Assembly (NCBI GenBank): GCA_016791475.1
Contig: JAEUWI010000033.1
Location: 1-64,000, forward strand
Length of the DNA: 64,000 nucleotides
Direction of reading: 5' to 3'
From: Candidatus Hydrogenedentota bacterium
GTDB lineage: Bacteria > Hydrogenedentota > Hydrogenedentia > Hydrogenedentales > JAEUWI01
How positions within the stretch are numbered: the stretch's first letter is position 1; every line of letters starts with the position of its first letter. The notes beneath the pieces are model-generated. The model was given only the letters and a program-made list of their open reading frames with translations, had not been told where the DNA came from and did not search any database. Position numbers and translations under genes: made by a program. Positions 19,009 to 28,600 of this stretch are shown piece after piece.

Positions 19009-20565
19009 TTAGTCCTCGCTCTCCTTAACGCCCACCTTCGCCGCCCAGGTGTCGTAGAGTGCCTGAAGTTCTGCGGCTTTCTCCGGCAAGTCTGCAATGC
19101 GATTCTTCATCTCACTTCGATCTTCGAGCAGGTTGTACAGCTCCCAGGGCCCGCCCTTGGCGGCCACCAGCTTCCAGTCCCCCTGGCGCACCGCGCGATT
19201 GCCCATGTGTTCCCAGTAGAGGATCCGCTCGCCGTCCGGGACCTCGCCGCGAAATGCGGGTACCAGGCTGCGCCCCTCCATCGGCAGGATGGCCTGGCCT
19301 TTGGACGTCTGGGGATAGGTCGCCCCGGCCAGCTCCACGATCGTTGCCATGATATCCACTAAATGGCCCGGCTGTCGTGTGAGGCCGCCACGAGAAGGAA
19401 TGCCCGAGGGCCAACGCGCGATGAGGGGCGTCGATATGCCCCCTTCATGAACCCAGTGTTTATACATGCGAAAGGGCGTATTGCTTGCGCTGGCCCAGGA
19501 GCGGCCATAGCTCATGTAGCTGTCCACCCCCCCGGCGGGCTGGCCGTTCTTGCGGTTATCGAATCCCAGCGCCCCGCCTTCATGACAACCGCCATTGTCG
19601 GACAAGAACAGAACCAGTGTATTGTCCCCTTTCCCCGTCTCGTCCAGCGCCGCCAACACCCTACCGATCCCCTGATCCATGCGGTCAATCTGCGCGGCAT
19701 ACACCGCCATGCGGCGATCCATGTCGGCCTTATCTTCCACAGACTCCCAGTCAACGGTCTCGCCGTCGCGCGGCGGCAGCGCCCACGCCGGATCGATGAG
19801 CCCCATTTCTATCATGCGCTGATAGCGGGCCTTGCGCAGGACATCCCAGCCTTCCGAATACTTGCCCAGGTAGCGCTGGATATCTTCCTCCAGCGCGTTC
19901 AGGGGCCAGTGCGGCGCGGTGTAGGCCACGTAGAGGAAAAAAGGATTCTCCTTGACGCCGTATTCTCTGAGGTAGGCCACGGCGTTGTCGGTAATTGCAT
20001 CGGTGAGATACCAGTCTTTATTCGGCGGCTCATAAGCTTCCCCGTCGATCGCGAACTTTCGCACCTCTCCGGGATTCTTCACCTGCTTGATGTCGAAATA
20101 GTTCATCGCGCCACCAATCAGACCGAAGTAGCGATCAAAACCCCGATCAACCGGCCAGTGGGGCCTGTCCTCTCCCACGTGCCACTTGCCCGCCATCAGT
20201 GTGGTGTAGCCCGCATCCTTCAGCACTTCCGCCATGGTTACGCACTGGTCGTTGAGGAACCCCTGATAGGGGCCGGGGCCCGTCTTGCTGTTGACCATGC
20301 CGCCCATGCCCGCCTGGTGGGGATAAAGACCGGTGAGCAATGAAGCGCGCGTGGGACAGCATCGCGCCGCGTTGTAGAACTGCGTGAATCGAAGCCCTTC
20401 CGATGCGAGCTTGTCCAGGTTGGGCGTGCGAACTTCGCCGCCGTAGCACCGGATGTCCGAATAGCCCATGTCGTCCGCCATGATCAGGACGATGTTGGGG
20501 CGCGGTGCGGCCTCGCTTGAAAGTGTGGCCAGAATCAGGGCTGCAAGTATTCCAAGTTTCTTCAA
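19009..20565 (-). CDS. FGly-dependent sulfatase (arylsulfatase family)
   Basis: Encodes 518 aa with a signal peptide (MKKLGILAALILATLSSEA). The N-terminal metal site PNIVLIMADDMGYSD and the maturation motif CCPTRASLLTG (C-x-P-x-R) are present, so the first Cys should become formylglycine. Further conserved parts are MAGKWHVG and LVLFLSDNGGCHEGG. It likely removes sulfate esters from polysaccharides in the periplasm. The gene lies in line with a second sulfatase (73 bp upstream) and a GH-A hydrolase (111 bp downstream), forming a likely sulfated-glycan utilisation cluster. No anaerobic or aerobic formylglycine-generating enzyme is in the window. Confidence 0.92.
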   Translation of the reverse strand: MKKLGILAALILATLSSEAAPRPNIVLIMADDMGYSDIRCYGGEVRTPNLDKLASEGLRFTQFYNAARCCPTRASLLTGLYPHQAGMGGMVNSKTGPGPYQGFLNDQCVTMAEVLKDAGYTTLMAGKWHVGEDRPHWPVDRGFDRYFGLIGGAMNYFDIKQVKNPGEVRKFAIDGEAYEPPNKDWYLTDAITDNAVAYLREYGVKENPFFLYVAYTAPHWPLNALEEDIQRYLGKYSEGWDVLRKARYQRMIEMGLIDPAWALPPRDGETVDWESVEDKADMDRRMAVYAAQIDRMDQGIGRVLAALDETGKGDNTLVLFLSDNGGCHEGGALGFDNRKNGQPAGGVDSYMSYGRSWASASNTPFRMYKHWVHEGGISTPLIARWPSGIPSRGGLTRQPGHLVDIMATIVELAGATYPQTSKGQAILPMEGRSLVPAFRGEVPDGERILYWEHMGNRAVRQGDWKLVAAKGGPWELYNLLEDRSEMKNRIADLPEKAAELQALYDTWAAKVGVKESED

Positions 20566-20638
20566 CGATTTTCTCCGTGGCGGAAGCCCCCAGACGATGG
20601 AGGCCCTGCTAAAGCGACTAAGCTGATCTTACGCCTAC

Positions 20639-22213
20639 TCACTTAGGCGAATCCGGCGCGGGAAACTTCCGAATCTCGCTGAATCGCGGGTAGGTCTCGA
20701 AGACTTCACCTTCTCCCGTAGCGCGGGGATCGCCTGTCTCTTTGAGAAAGGCGTCAAGCTTCCCCGAAAGCTCCCGCTTCACTTTGGCGGAATCGGGATG
20801 GGTCGCCAGATTCACCAGGCAATCGGGATCCGTGTTGATGGCGTACAGCTCTTCAGCAGGACGCTTGCCCACGGCGAGATCGAGAAACTTTCGAATACCT
20901 GGATCACTGTGGCCCTCCACGAGATACGTCAGTGAGGGGCCCGCGTCGATGTCGTGGTAAGCGTCATGCATTGGACCAAGCTGGCTCAGGTCTTCCGAAT
21001 TCTTTCCCGTTCCGTATTTCTGCGGGTCCCCGGCGGGCCAACGGTCCGGATGGTAGTTCCGCACGTAGAGGTATTCGGCTGTACGGATACCGCGCTGGGG
21101 ATAGCCCCAGTTGTTGTACCGCGAGGAGGAGTGTCGCTCCCGCGCGCTGAAGACTGCATCGCGCGATGGCTCGACCACGCCGGACTTCCCGCTGATGAGC
21201 AACGCCAGCATGCTCTTGCCAACCATGGACGGCGCGTCGCCCATTGCGCCGGGGTGTGTTACGCCTGCCGCCTCCAGCAGGGTCGGCGCGAGATCGGTGA
21301 GGCTGATCAGGTCGTCGCTTGTACGACCGCCGGGCGCCTTCGCGCCCCACCGAATCGCCAGCGGCATCCGTATGCCCGCTTCATAGACATTGGCCTTGGC
21401 GCGTGGAAAGGACATGCCGTTATCGGCCGTCACGATAACAATCGTGTTGTCCAGCTCCCCTTCCTGCTCCAGCATCGCGATCATGCGGCCCAGATGGGCG
21501 TCGAACCATTCTATCTCCGCGCAGTAGTCCAGAAGGTCGCTGCGAATCTCCGGGGCATCGGGCAGGAAGCCCGGCACCTTGGCGTCCTCAAGGCGCTTGC
21601 CCTGCTCCAGGCCGATGCCCTTCTTATACGTGCGGTGCGGTTCCTTGCCGCCATACCAGAAGCAGAAAGGTTGCCCCGGTTTTCGCGCCTTGAGAAAATC
21701 GCCGAAGTTCGCCGCATAGTCATTCGAATTAATCCCATCGGGAGAGGCCATCGTCTTGTCCGCAAACTCGGGGCCCGCCGGATTTCGCGAGCGGCCCGAA
21801 GCCTTGAAGTCGCCCGGCCCCCATCCCTTGCCGGTGAATCCCACGAAATAACCCGCAGCTTCCAGGAGGTCCGGATAGGTCACGTACTTCGTCGGAAAAC
21901 CGCTCGCGTGGGTAGCCGCGTCTTCCAGTTGCCAGCAATAGCGTCCCGTCAGCAGGGCGGCGCGGGAAGGACTGCATCCCGGCGATGCAGTGACTGCATG
22001 GGTGAAGTAAACGCCTTCATTCGCGATCCGGTCAAAGGCCGGCGTCTGGATAGCGGGATAGCCCGCTTTGGAGGTGTGGTAGAAGGACTGGTCGTCGGAA
22101 ATGGCGAGGAGGATGTTGGGGCGGTCGGCCGAGAACACCCGTGGGGTGCAGAAGATGACAATAAGCAGGCCAATAACAAGGCCAAAACAGCGACGGATGA
22201 ATAGACTGCCCAT
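20639..22213 (-). CDS. FGly-dependent sulfatase, heparan N-sulfatase-like
   Basis: Encodes 524 aa. The start at 22213 (MGSLFIRRC) has GGAGG five bases upstream; a longer reading adds only four residues. A signal peptide with a strong hydrophobic core (LVIGLLIVIFC) precedes PNILLAISDDQSFYH and the formylglycine motif CSPSRAALLTGRYCWQ. Metal-site features DNGMSFPRAKANVYEAGIRMPL match N-sulfoglucosamine sulfohydrolase-type members more than the neighbouring arylsulfatase. It acts outside the cytoplasm on sulfated sugars. It is the first gene of the sulfatase/hydrolase cluster. Confidence 0.9.
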   Translation of the reverse strand: MGSLFIRRCFGLVIGLLIVIFCTPRVFSADRPNILLAISDDQSFYHTSKAGYPAIQTPAFDRIANEGVYFTHAVTASPGCSPSRAALLTGRYCWQLEDAATHASGFPTKYVTYPDLLEAAGYFVGFTGKGWGPGDFKASGRSRNPAGPEFADKTMASPDGINSNDYAANFGDFLKARKPGQPFCFWYGGKEPHRTYKKGIGLEQGKRLEDAKVPGFLPDAPEIRSDLLDYCAEIEWFDAHLGRMIAMLEQEGELDNTIVIVTADNGMSFPRAKANVYEAGIRMPLAIRWGAKAPGGRTSDDLISLTDLAPTLLEAAGVTHPGAMGDAPSMVGKSMLALLISGKSGVVEPSRDAVFSARERHSSSRYNNWGYPQRGIRTAEYLYVRNYHPDRWPAGDPQKYGTGKNSEDLSQLGPMHDAYHDIDAGPSLTYLVEGHSDPGIRKFLDLAVGKRPAEELYAINTDPDCLVNLATHPDSAKVKRELSGKLDAFLKETGDPRATGEGEVFETYPRFSEIRKFPAPDSPK

Positions 22214-22562
22214 ACCAACCTCCATTAGCCGACCACAATCGGCTTCGATTGCTCAGTACACTCTCTGCAGGGCGCTATTGAGGTGATAGTAGCCAGAAGA
22301 GAGAATACGGATTGCAGCGCGGGAGGTCAAGTTGGGCATGACAGTTCGGCGTGACCTATCGGACGAGGCGACGACCAATCTTGCATTCGAACGATACAGG
22401 CGCATTCACCCATTGCGAATCCGCCTTCTTCTCCTCCCTCTATTGGCAGGGCGCTCGCTTCCAGCAGTCGGCGCCCGATAACGAATACAAACAGGCACTG
22501 CGATGCTGTCTCTTAGACGGCGTCTGGCTCTACGTCTCGGTATCCCCATAACGCGATGACCA
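22214..22562. other. Intergenic region, nothing recognised
   Basis: About 350 bp between the second sulfatase and the PIN toxin gene. It presumably holds the sulfatase promoter. A 66-codon open frame on the plus strand lacks a ribosome site and any family resemblance. No repeat, riboswitch or tRNA was seen. Confidence 0.5.
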
Positions 22563-23048
22563 CTACTCTTCGGCAGCTTCCAGGACTCTATCAATAAGCG
22601 CCGCGCTGACGTGAAAGCCTGCTTGCGTATTGAGCGCTTCGAGCACCGGCCGCAGTACCGACAGGTGCCCTTGCACCTTTGCCTCAAGCAACACACCCAG
22701 CACCCCCACGACCCTGCATCCGAGCCGAGTCGCGGCCATGCGACCTCGACGCTCATCCATCAACAGCAGGCCCGCCTGATTTTCCACGGAGAGGGCTATC
22801 GCCTCAGCCTCGCCCGGGTCCAGCTTAAGCGTTAGGGCTTCCACCAGCGCTCGATCTCTCACGGCCCGCACGCGTATCCACGGGGCCGAAACGAGAGCCG
22901 CTACTCCGGGGGCATCATCTTCTACACCTATGGCTTCACCGTGGACGGCTTCGGGAATCAGCACCACTGAATAGAGCTTTTGCAAGAGGTCCAGATGTCC
23001 GACCACAGCCAGGCTGATGAGTGGTGACGCGTCACTGACAACAATCAC
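22563..23048 (-). CDS. PIN-domain toxin, DUF3368 type
   Basis: Encodes 161 aa. The PIN nuclease pattern is visible: VVSDASPLISLA near the N-terminus (first Asp), LDPGEAEAIALSVE (Glu) and LLLMDERRGRMAATRLG (Asp-Glu-Arg), as in DUF3368 proteins. Such proteins are predicted metal-dependent RNases and act as toxins paired with UPF0175. The gene overlaps the UPF0175 gene by 4 bp (ATGA), so translation is coupled with the antitoxin first. The C-terminal helix is longer than minimal PIN toxins but normal for DUF3368. Confidence 0.85.
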   Translation of the reverse strand: MIVVSDASPLISLAVVGHLDLLQKLYSVVLIPEAVHGEAIGVEDDAPGVAALVSAPWIRVRAVRDRALVEALTLKLDPGEAEAIALSVENQAGLLLMDERRGRMAATRLGCRVVGVLGVLLEAKVQGHLSVLRPVLEALNTQAGFHVSAALIDRVLEAAEE

Positions 23049-23290
23049 ACGCGTCCCAGCTCACGAAGCGTACGCAAGTCGTTCTCGAATTCAGCCACGT
23101 CGTAGTGTGCCTCAATTCCCCGGCTCGCCAGTAGGTGCTGGAATCGCAGACGATTTACCTCCGCGAGGCGTGCGGCCTGGGCTAGCGTAAGCCGCTCCCG
23201 TTCAAAGAGGAAAACAGCCAGTTCCATACGGAACTCACTCCCGCTCATCTGCACGGCTTCGAGGAGATCGTCCGATATCGTTACACTCAT
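23045..23290 (-). CDS. UPF0175 family antitoxin
   Basis: Encodes 81 aa. FEREELT-like sequence (here LFERERLTLAQAARLAEVNRLRFQHLL) is the core helix-turn-helix of UPF0175, which binds DNA and neutralises the DUF3368 PIN toxin. The C-terminal part AHYDVAEFENDLRTL probably wraps the toxin. It is the first gene of a two-gene operon; its product would be expected to repress the promoter in the 190-bp gap upstream, although I see no convincing operator there. Confidence 0.85.
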   Translation of the reverse strand: MSVTISDDLLEAVQMSGSEFRMELAVFLFERERLTLAQAARLAEVNRLRFQHLLASRGIEAHYDVAEFENDLRTLRELGRV

Positions 23291-23479
23291 AAATCGCTCC
23301 TGATCAGAGGATCGCTTTGACCTCGAATTGAATTAGCGGTACCGACGACCGGGGTGCCCAGTTACGGAGAGGCGCATGCCATTGCTCGCCGCACTCTATG
23401 ACGAATTATACGATCAATGCGGCAAAGGCGCAATGGCCTATCGGTCTTGCGATAGCAGCCCAGTGCGACCGTCTCCCCC

Positions 23480-24649
23480 CTACTCCTGCAACCGCTTCTT
23501 TTCCTCGCCCTTGAGCAGCGCGTGCGCTTCCTGGAGTCTTTCGGGAATCACGGAGGCATAGGGATGCTTCGCAACGGTCGCCGTGACCGCTTCGAGATCA
23601 ACGCCTTCGAGTTTCTTACCGGGAAACCAGTGCCCGCCGTTGCCGAGGAGGCCATAGCGCATTTTGCCGTATTCGACCATATCGAAGGCCTTGGCATAGT
23701 TCCAGAGGCGAAGCACGACCGGAATGTTCACATCGCCGGGGGTCTCGTCCCATTCGGGGAGGCCTTTTTCCCAGTTGGCGACCCAGTCTTCGCCCAGTTG
23801 GTCGACGAGTGCCTCGTGAAGGCGGGATTCGATGGGGGCGATGTGTTCGGCGGCCTGGTCCATCAGACGGACTGTTTCCATGTGAATGTCAAAGTCTTCG
23901 GGGCAGGAAACGCCGCAGCTCAGGGTGTGCACTTCGGGCCGCGCGAGACAGAACAGACCATTGAAGACCATGGGATGGAGCGGCGCGCAGAGCTCGATGA
24001 GCTTCTGGCTGGGCTTGTAGAGCAGACCGCCTTTGTCATTGGGAGAAATGATGAAGACGCCCATGTCGCGCTTCGTTGCTTCGAGCACGGCGGGCCAGTT
24101 GTTCTGGAAGATGTAGTACCAGTGCAGGTTCACATGCTCGAACATGTCCGTCTTTATCGCGTCTGTGATAACGCTCAGGGGTCCATGGGTGGAAAAGCCG
24201 ATATCGCGGATTCGGCCTTCTTTCTTCCACTGCAGGGCGGTGTCCATGCACTTCTTCGTATTTTCGAGACACTCGGGCGTGTTCACGCCGTGGAAGGAGA
24301 AAATGTCCACATAGTCGAGCTGAAGCAGGCCCATGGACTTTTCAAACTCCTCAACGAATTTCGACACGTCGGCGCTGGGGCCCACCTTGGTCTGCACGAT
24401 GATCTTGTCGCGCTGGAAGGTCGGCAGGATTTTGCCCAACTGGTATTCGCTCGTGCCATAGCCCCGGGCGGTTTCGATGTGATTGACGCCCAGCTCCACG
24501 GCGCGGTGAATGCAGGCTTCGAGGTTTCTCTGGTTCTCGGGCGTGACCTTGTCAGTCTCGTAGTCTTTCCAGGACTGCTGGTAGCGCATGCCGCCGCAAC
24601 TGATAACGGGAATCTGGAGTTCGGTTTTACCGAATCGACGATATTGCAT
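23480..24649 (-). CDS. Aldo/keto reductase
   Basis: Encodes 389 aa with the (beta/alpha)8 AKR pattern: GKTELQIPVISCGGMRY, HIETARGYGTSE, IIVQTKV and DIFSFHGVN. The catalytic tetrad Asp-Tyr-Lys-His would be Glu-Tyr-Lys-His here, since the usual DTA is ETA; this substitution is seen in a subset of bacterial AKRs and does not by itself imply inactivity. The C-terminal 70 residues extend beyond the core barrel. NADPH-dependent carbonyl reduction in the cytosol is expected. The rhodanese gene lies 54 bp upstream on the same strand. Confidence 0.85.
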   Translation of the reverse strand: MQYRRFGKTELQIPVISCGGMRYQQSWKDYETDKVTPENQRNLEACIHRAVELGVNHIETARGYGTSEYQLGKILPTFQRDKIIVQTKVGPSADVSKFVEEFEKSMGLLQLDYVDIFSFHGVNTPECLENTKKCMDTALQWKKEGRIRDIGFSTHGPLSVITDAIKTDMFEHVNLHWYYIFQNNWPAVLEATKRDMGVFIISPNDKGGLLYKPSQKLIELCAPLHPMVFNGLFCLARPEVHTLSCGVSCPEDFDIHMETVRLMDQAAEHIAPIESRLHEALVDQLGEDWVANWEKGLPEWDETPGDVNIPVVLRLWNYAKAFDMVEYGKMRYGLLGNGGHWFPGKKLEGVDLEAVTATVAKHPYASVIPERLQEAHALLKGEEKKRLQE

Positions 24650-24703
24650 TCGATTTCTATCCTTTTCTTCTCCGCCCGCAAAGCGACCGAAAACCTTTAA
24701 ATC

Positions 24704-25585
24704 TTACTCTTCACCTTCCGCCACGGGACACGTGGCATCATTTCCCCACTCCGCCATGGAGCCGTCGTATACGGAGACGTCTTGAAAGCCCGCGATGCGA
24801 TAGGCGAGGTAGCCCACGGTCGCATCGCGACCGCTGTTGCAATAGGTTATCACGGGCTTCTTCCCAGCCGGGACGCCCGAGCCAATCATCTCCCGAATCT
24901 TTTCAGGAGACTTAAAGGTGAAGTATTTCCCCTCGACGAAAGATGTGGCGGGCTTGCTCTTGGCGCCGGGGACGTGGCCGGCATTCTGGACGAAGTCCTT
25001 CTTCTTCGCGCCGGTGTACTCGTCTTTCGAGCGGAGGTCCACCACGAGCGCCGTTCCACGATCCATCGCCGCCATCAGTTGCTTCTTATCCACCACCAGC
25101 GCTTCGGCCCGCTTCAGGTCCGTCAGGTGGTCCACGCTGGAAGGCGGCACCTTACTCGGGCCCGTCTCCGGAACGCCGCCTTCGGCTTTCCACTTCGCGA
25201 GGCCACCATCAAGCACGCGGACGTCGTCGAAGCCCGAATGCTCGAGTACCCAAAAGAGGCGGGTGACCCCTTTCACTTCCGCGCCGTCCTCCAGGCCGCC
25301 ATAGACCACCAGCGTCTTCCCCATCTCAAGGCCTGCGGCGGCAAACAAGGGAACCAGAGCGTCGTGCGATTTGAGCATCCCGATGACACCGTCGCGCGTC
25401 TCCGAGAGGGAATCCACATCAAGATTTGCAGCGCCGGGGATATGGCCCGCCGCGAAAGATTCCGCGCTTCGCGCATCTACAAAGAGGGCATTGGTCAGTG
25501 TTGCCACGCTGGCGCTGTCCACCAGCGGGGATTCGGCCCGTACCGCGCAGGCCAGCAGCAAGGTGAGGGAAAGAATTGTGCGCAT
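24704..25585 (-). CDS. Exported two-domain rhodanese (thiosulfate sulfurtransferase)
   Basis: Encodes 293 aa from the ATG at 25585, where a signal peptide (MRTILSLTLLLACAVRA) begins; the frame is open further upstream but overlaps the histidine kinase gene. The N-terminal rhodanese domain (DARSAESFAAGHIPGA) has YGGLEDGA at the active-loop position and no Cys, so it is structural. The C-terminal domain has DLRSKDEYTG and the active loop YCNSGRDATVG with the catalytic Cys. It would transfer sulfane sulfur in the periplasm, perhaps from thiosulfate. The signal peptide is unusual for housekeeping rhodaneses, which are mostly cytosolic. Confidence 0.85.
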   Translation of the reverse strand: MRTILSLTLLLACAVRAESPLVDSASVATLTNALFVDARSAESFAAGHIPGAANLDVDSLSETRDGVIGMLKSHDALVPLFAAAGLEMGKTLVVYGGLEDGAEVKGVTRLFWVLEHSGFDDVRVLDGGLAKWKAEGGVPETGPSKVPPSSVDHLTDLKRAEALVVDKKQLMAAMDRGTALVVDLRSKDEYTGAKKKDFVQNAGHVPGAKSKPATSFVEGKYFTFKSPEKIREMIGSGVPAGKKPVITYCNSGRDATVGYLAYRIAGFQDVSVYDGSMAEWGNDATCPVAEGEE

Positions 25586-25640
25586 GAGGTATCTCCAGTC
25601 CAAATACCGTCCAATATTTTCGAATGTCTCCGGCCCGGAC

Positions 25641-28600
25641 TCACGCGGGCGCGGATTTGTTTCCGGGGCGATAGCTCTGCACCAGCCCCAACAGATCGTC
25701 CGCCTTGAACGGCTTGATAAGGTACCCGTCGGCGCCACACTCGTGCAACTGGGCCAGGCTCTTATCCACGGGCTTTGCGGTGACCATATAGACCTTGATG
25801 CCGGAAATGGCCGCGTTGGACTTGATCCGCCGGCAGGTCTCCCAGCCGTCGATGCCCGGCATAGCGATATCGAGTAGCACCAGCCAGTAGTCGCCGTTGG
25901 CCACCTTTTCCAAGGCATCCTCGCCGTTATTGCAGCGTTCCGTGGGGTAGCCCTCGTTTTCCAGGCATCGCGATATGAAGATGCCGATCTCCTGGTCATC
26001 ATCCACGCAAAGCACCTTGTCACCCAACTGGTCGAAGCCGGGGACGCCATGGCTCAGGGCATAGTGAATCCCGCTGAGAAGGGTGCTCTTACGGAAGCCT
26101 CGCCGGATACGCGCGGCGACTTGAGACTCGTACTTCGCATAGAGCGTATCATCGTTGGTGAGTAAAATAACGGGCACGCCCACCGCCGCGGGTGTGTTGA
26201 CGATCTCCTCCACCACCACGCTTCCGAGGGGGCCGGCCTCCGTGTCGACCAGCAGCACGTCGGGGCTGTACTTTTCCGCCAGGGCACGGGCCACGGACGG
26301 GTAGGCGGCGTGAATGACATCCATCCCCTCCGAAAGGAGCAAATTGCGAATCTGCGCGCTCAGGGCACGGTCCTGTGTTACCAACTCCACGAGCAGGTGA
26401 GTTTCCGTGGGCAGAGGTGGATTGGGCCCGGCGTTCGAGCGTTCCGGATGCTGGGACATGCTCAGGGGGAGCACGAAATTGAAGGTCGTTCCCTTGCCCA
26501 CCTGGCTGGTCACGGTGATCCGACTGCCATGCAGGCGCATGATGTCCTGGGCGATGGCAAGCCCGATACCGGTGCCGCCATACTTCCGGGTGGAGGAACC
26601 ATCGTACTGGTAGAAGCGCGTAAATATCTTGTCCAGCGCCTCTTCGGGGATCCCGATGCCCGTATCCGACACAGAAACGGAAGCCTGTGCGCCGTCGAAT
26701 TTGATTTCCACGCTTACCCGACCGCCGCCGTCGTTGAATTTGACGGCGTTGGAAAGAAGATTGTTGAAGACCTGGCCCATCTTACCCTTGTCGCCTTCGA
26801 CAAGGACCGGCCCCTCCGTGGCGATAAGATCCAGCGCGATATCGCGGCTGTCCGACACGGGTTTGATAATTTCCATGCTCGTCCGGGCGCAATCCACCAG
26901 ATCGAAGGTGTCAAACACGAGCTCTTCCGCCCCACGATGGAGCCGGGAGAAATCGAGGAGATTCTCGATCAAGGTAACCAGCTTCTCGATATTGCGGAGG
27001 CTGATGCCCAAATAATCCGACTGCACTTCGTTGATCGGGCCCACCTTGCCATTGAGGATCATGTCCGTGTAGCCCATTACCGCCACCAGGGGCGTCCTGA
27101 GTTCGTGGGACACATTAGACAGCAGGTTGGTCTTGAGCTCGTCCAGCGTCTTCAACTCGTCGTTCATATCGTGGAGGCGTTCCCGTGCCAGGGTCACTTC
27201 TTCGAGCGAGTGCTGTAGATTTTCCAGGAGCTGGGCATTCCGAATGGCCACGGCCACATGGGGCGTCATCTGTTCGGAGATCTCGATTTCGTGGCGCCCG
27301 AAGGCGGCCACCTCTTTCGCGCCGAGATTGAGGGTCCCGATGATGCGCTCGGTTGCGTAGAGCGGCAGGCAGAGACAACTGCGAATCTCTTCCGGAAATT
27401 CGCTGGCGAAGGGCGAGTTCCCCTTGCGCAGATCGCGCACGCAGAGCACTTTTTTCTCCCGTGCGACCCAGAGGGCGCTTTCCGGTCCTCCCTCGGTTCG
27501 TTCCAGAGCCATGTTTCCGCTTGCCGGCTCCGGCCACAGATGATGGGTCTCCAGGGTGTCGCTCTGAGGATTCATCAAGACCACTTCGGCGTAGTCAAAG
27601 GTGATCAGCTTGCGAACTTCGACCACGATGCTTTCGTAGACGCGCCCGGCCTCCAGGCTGGAATTGATCGTGTTGGCGATCTGGTTGATCGCCGCAATGC
27701 GATCGGAGCGCTCCCGGGCCTCCTGTTCCAGCATCACGTTCTGGGTCACATCGCGGAAGGTGCCCTCCATGCCGATGAAGGCTCCGCTCTCGTCGAAAAT
27801 GCGATTGGCGCTGAGTTCCACGCAGATCGTCCGATCATCGGGCCGTTTCATCCAGACCCGCGCCCGTTCCACGAAGCGATGCCGTTCCAGCTCTCCGGTG
27901 ACGCGGGCGTAATCCATGCGTTCGAGAAAGAGCTCCCGCAGATTGAGCCCCACCACGGAGGCCGCGCTCTTGAAACCAAGAATCTGGACGCCGGCGGGAT
28001 TGATCAGGGTCAGGCGCCCCTCGGTATTGGTCTGGTAGATCCCGTCGCGCATGGAGGTGATGAGATTACGGTAGCGCTCCTCGGATTCCTCCAGTTGATT
28101 GATATTGGTGCGAAGGGCACTGGCCATCTTGTTGAAGGACATGGCCAACTCTTCGATCTCGTCCCCCGTGCCGATGACGAGCTTCAGCTCGAGATCGCCC
28201 TGCCGGATGATCTGGGCACCTTCATTGAGGAGGGAGACGGGACGAATGACGTTGTTGTGCACGTTTCGGTAGGCGATGATGCAAAAGAGGCCGATGATGA
28301 GACTGGAGAAGACCAGAGTCAGCGCGGCGGCAATATTGATGTTTTCGTAGACATCGTAGGCGGAGCAATAGGCCAGAAGATAGATCTGCCTGCCTGGTAG
28401 CAACCGGTGAAACGCGACCACCGCGGCCATAGGGGTGCCGTGGCCACGATAATCATTGAGCAGGAGTGCGCCCGAATCTTCCCGGGGAAACTCGGTCAGA
28501 TGTGCGACGAGCGCGGCATCGGTCGGGCGCGAAGCCGTGCCGGATTGAGAAGTGTCGTTTCCGATCTCCGCCATGTAGTGGGTCAGAAAGTTCCCACTGC

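Noticed and set aside
22351-22551. 66-codon plus-strand gene
   Set aside because: No ribosome site, unusual composition, no similarity that I recognise.
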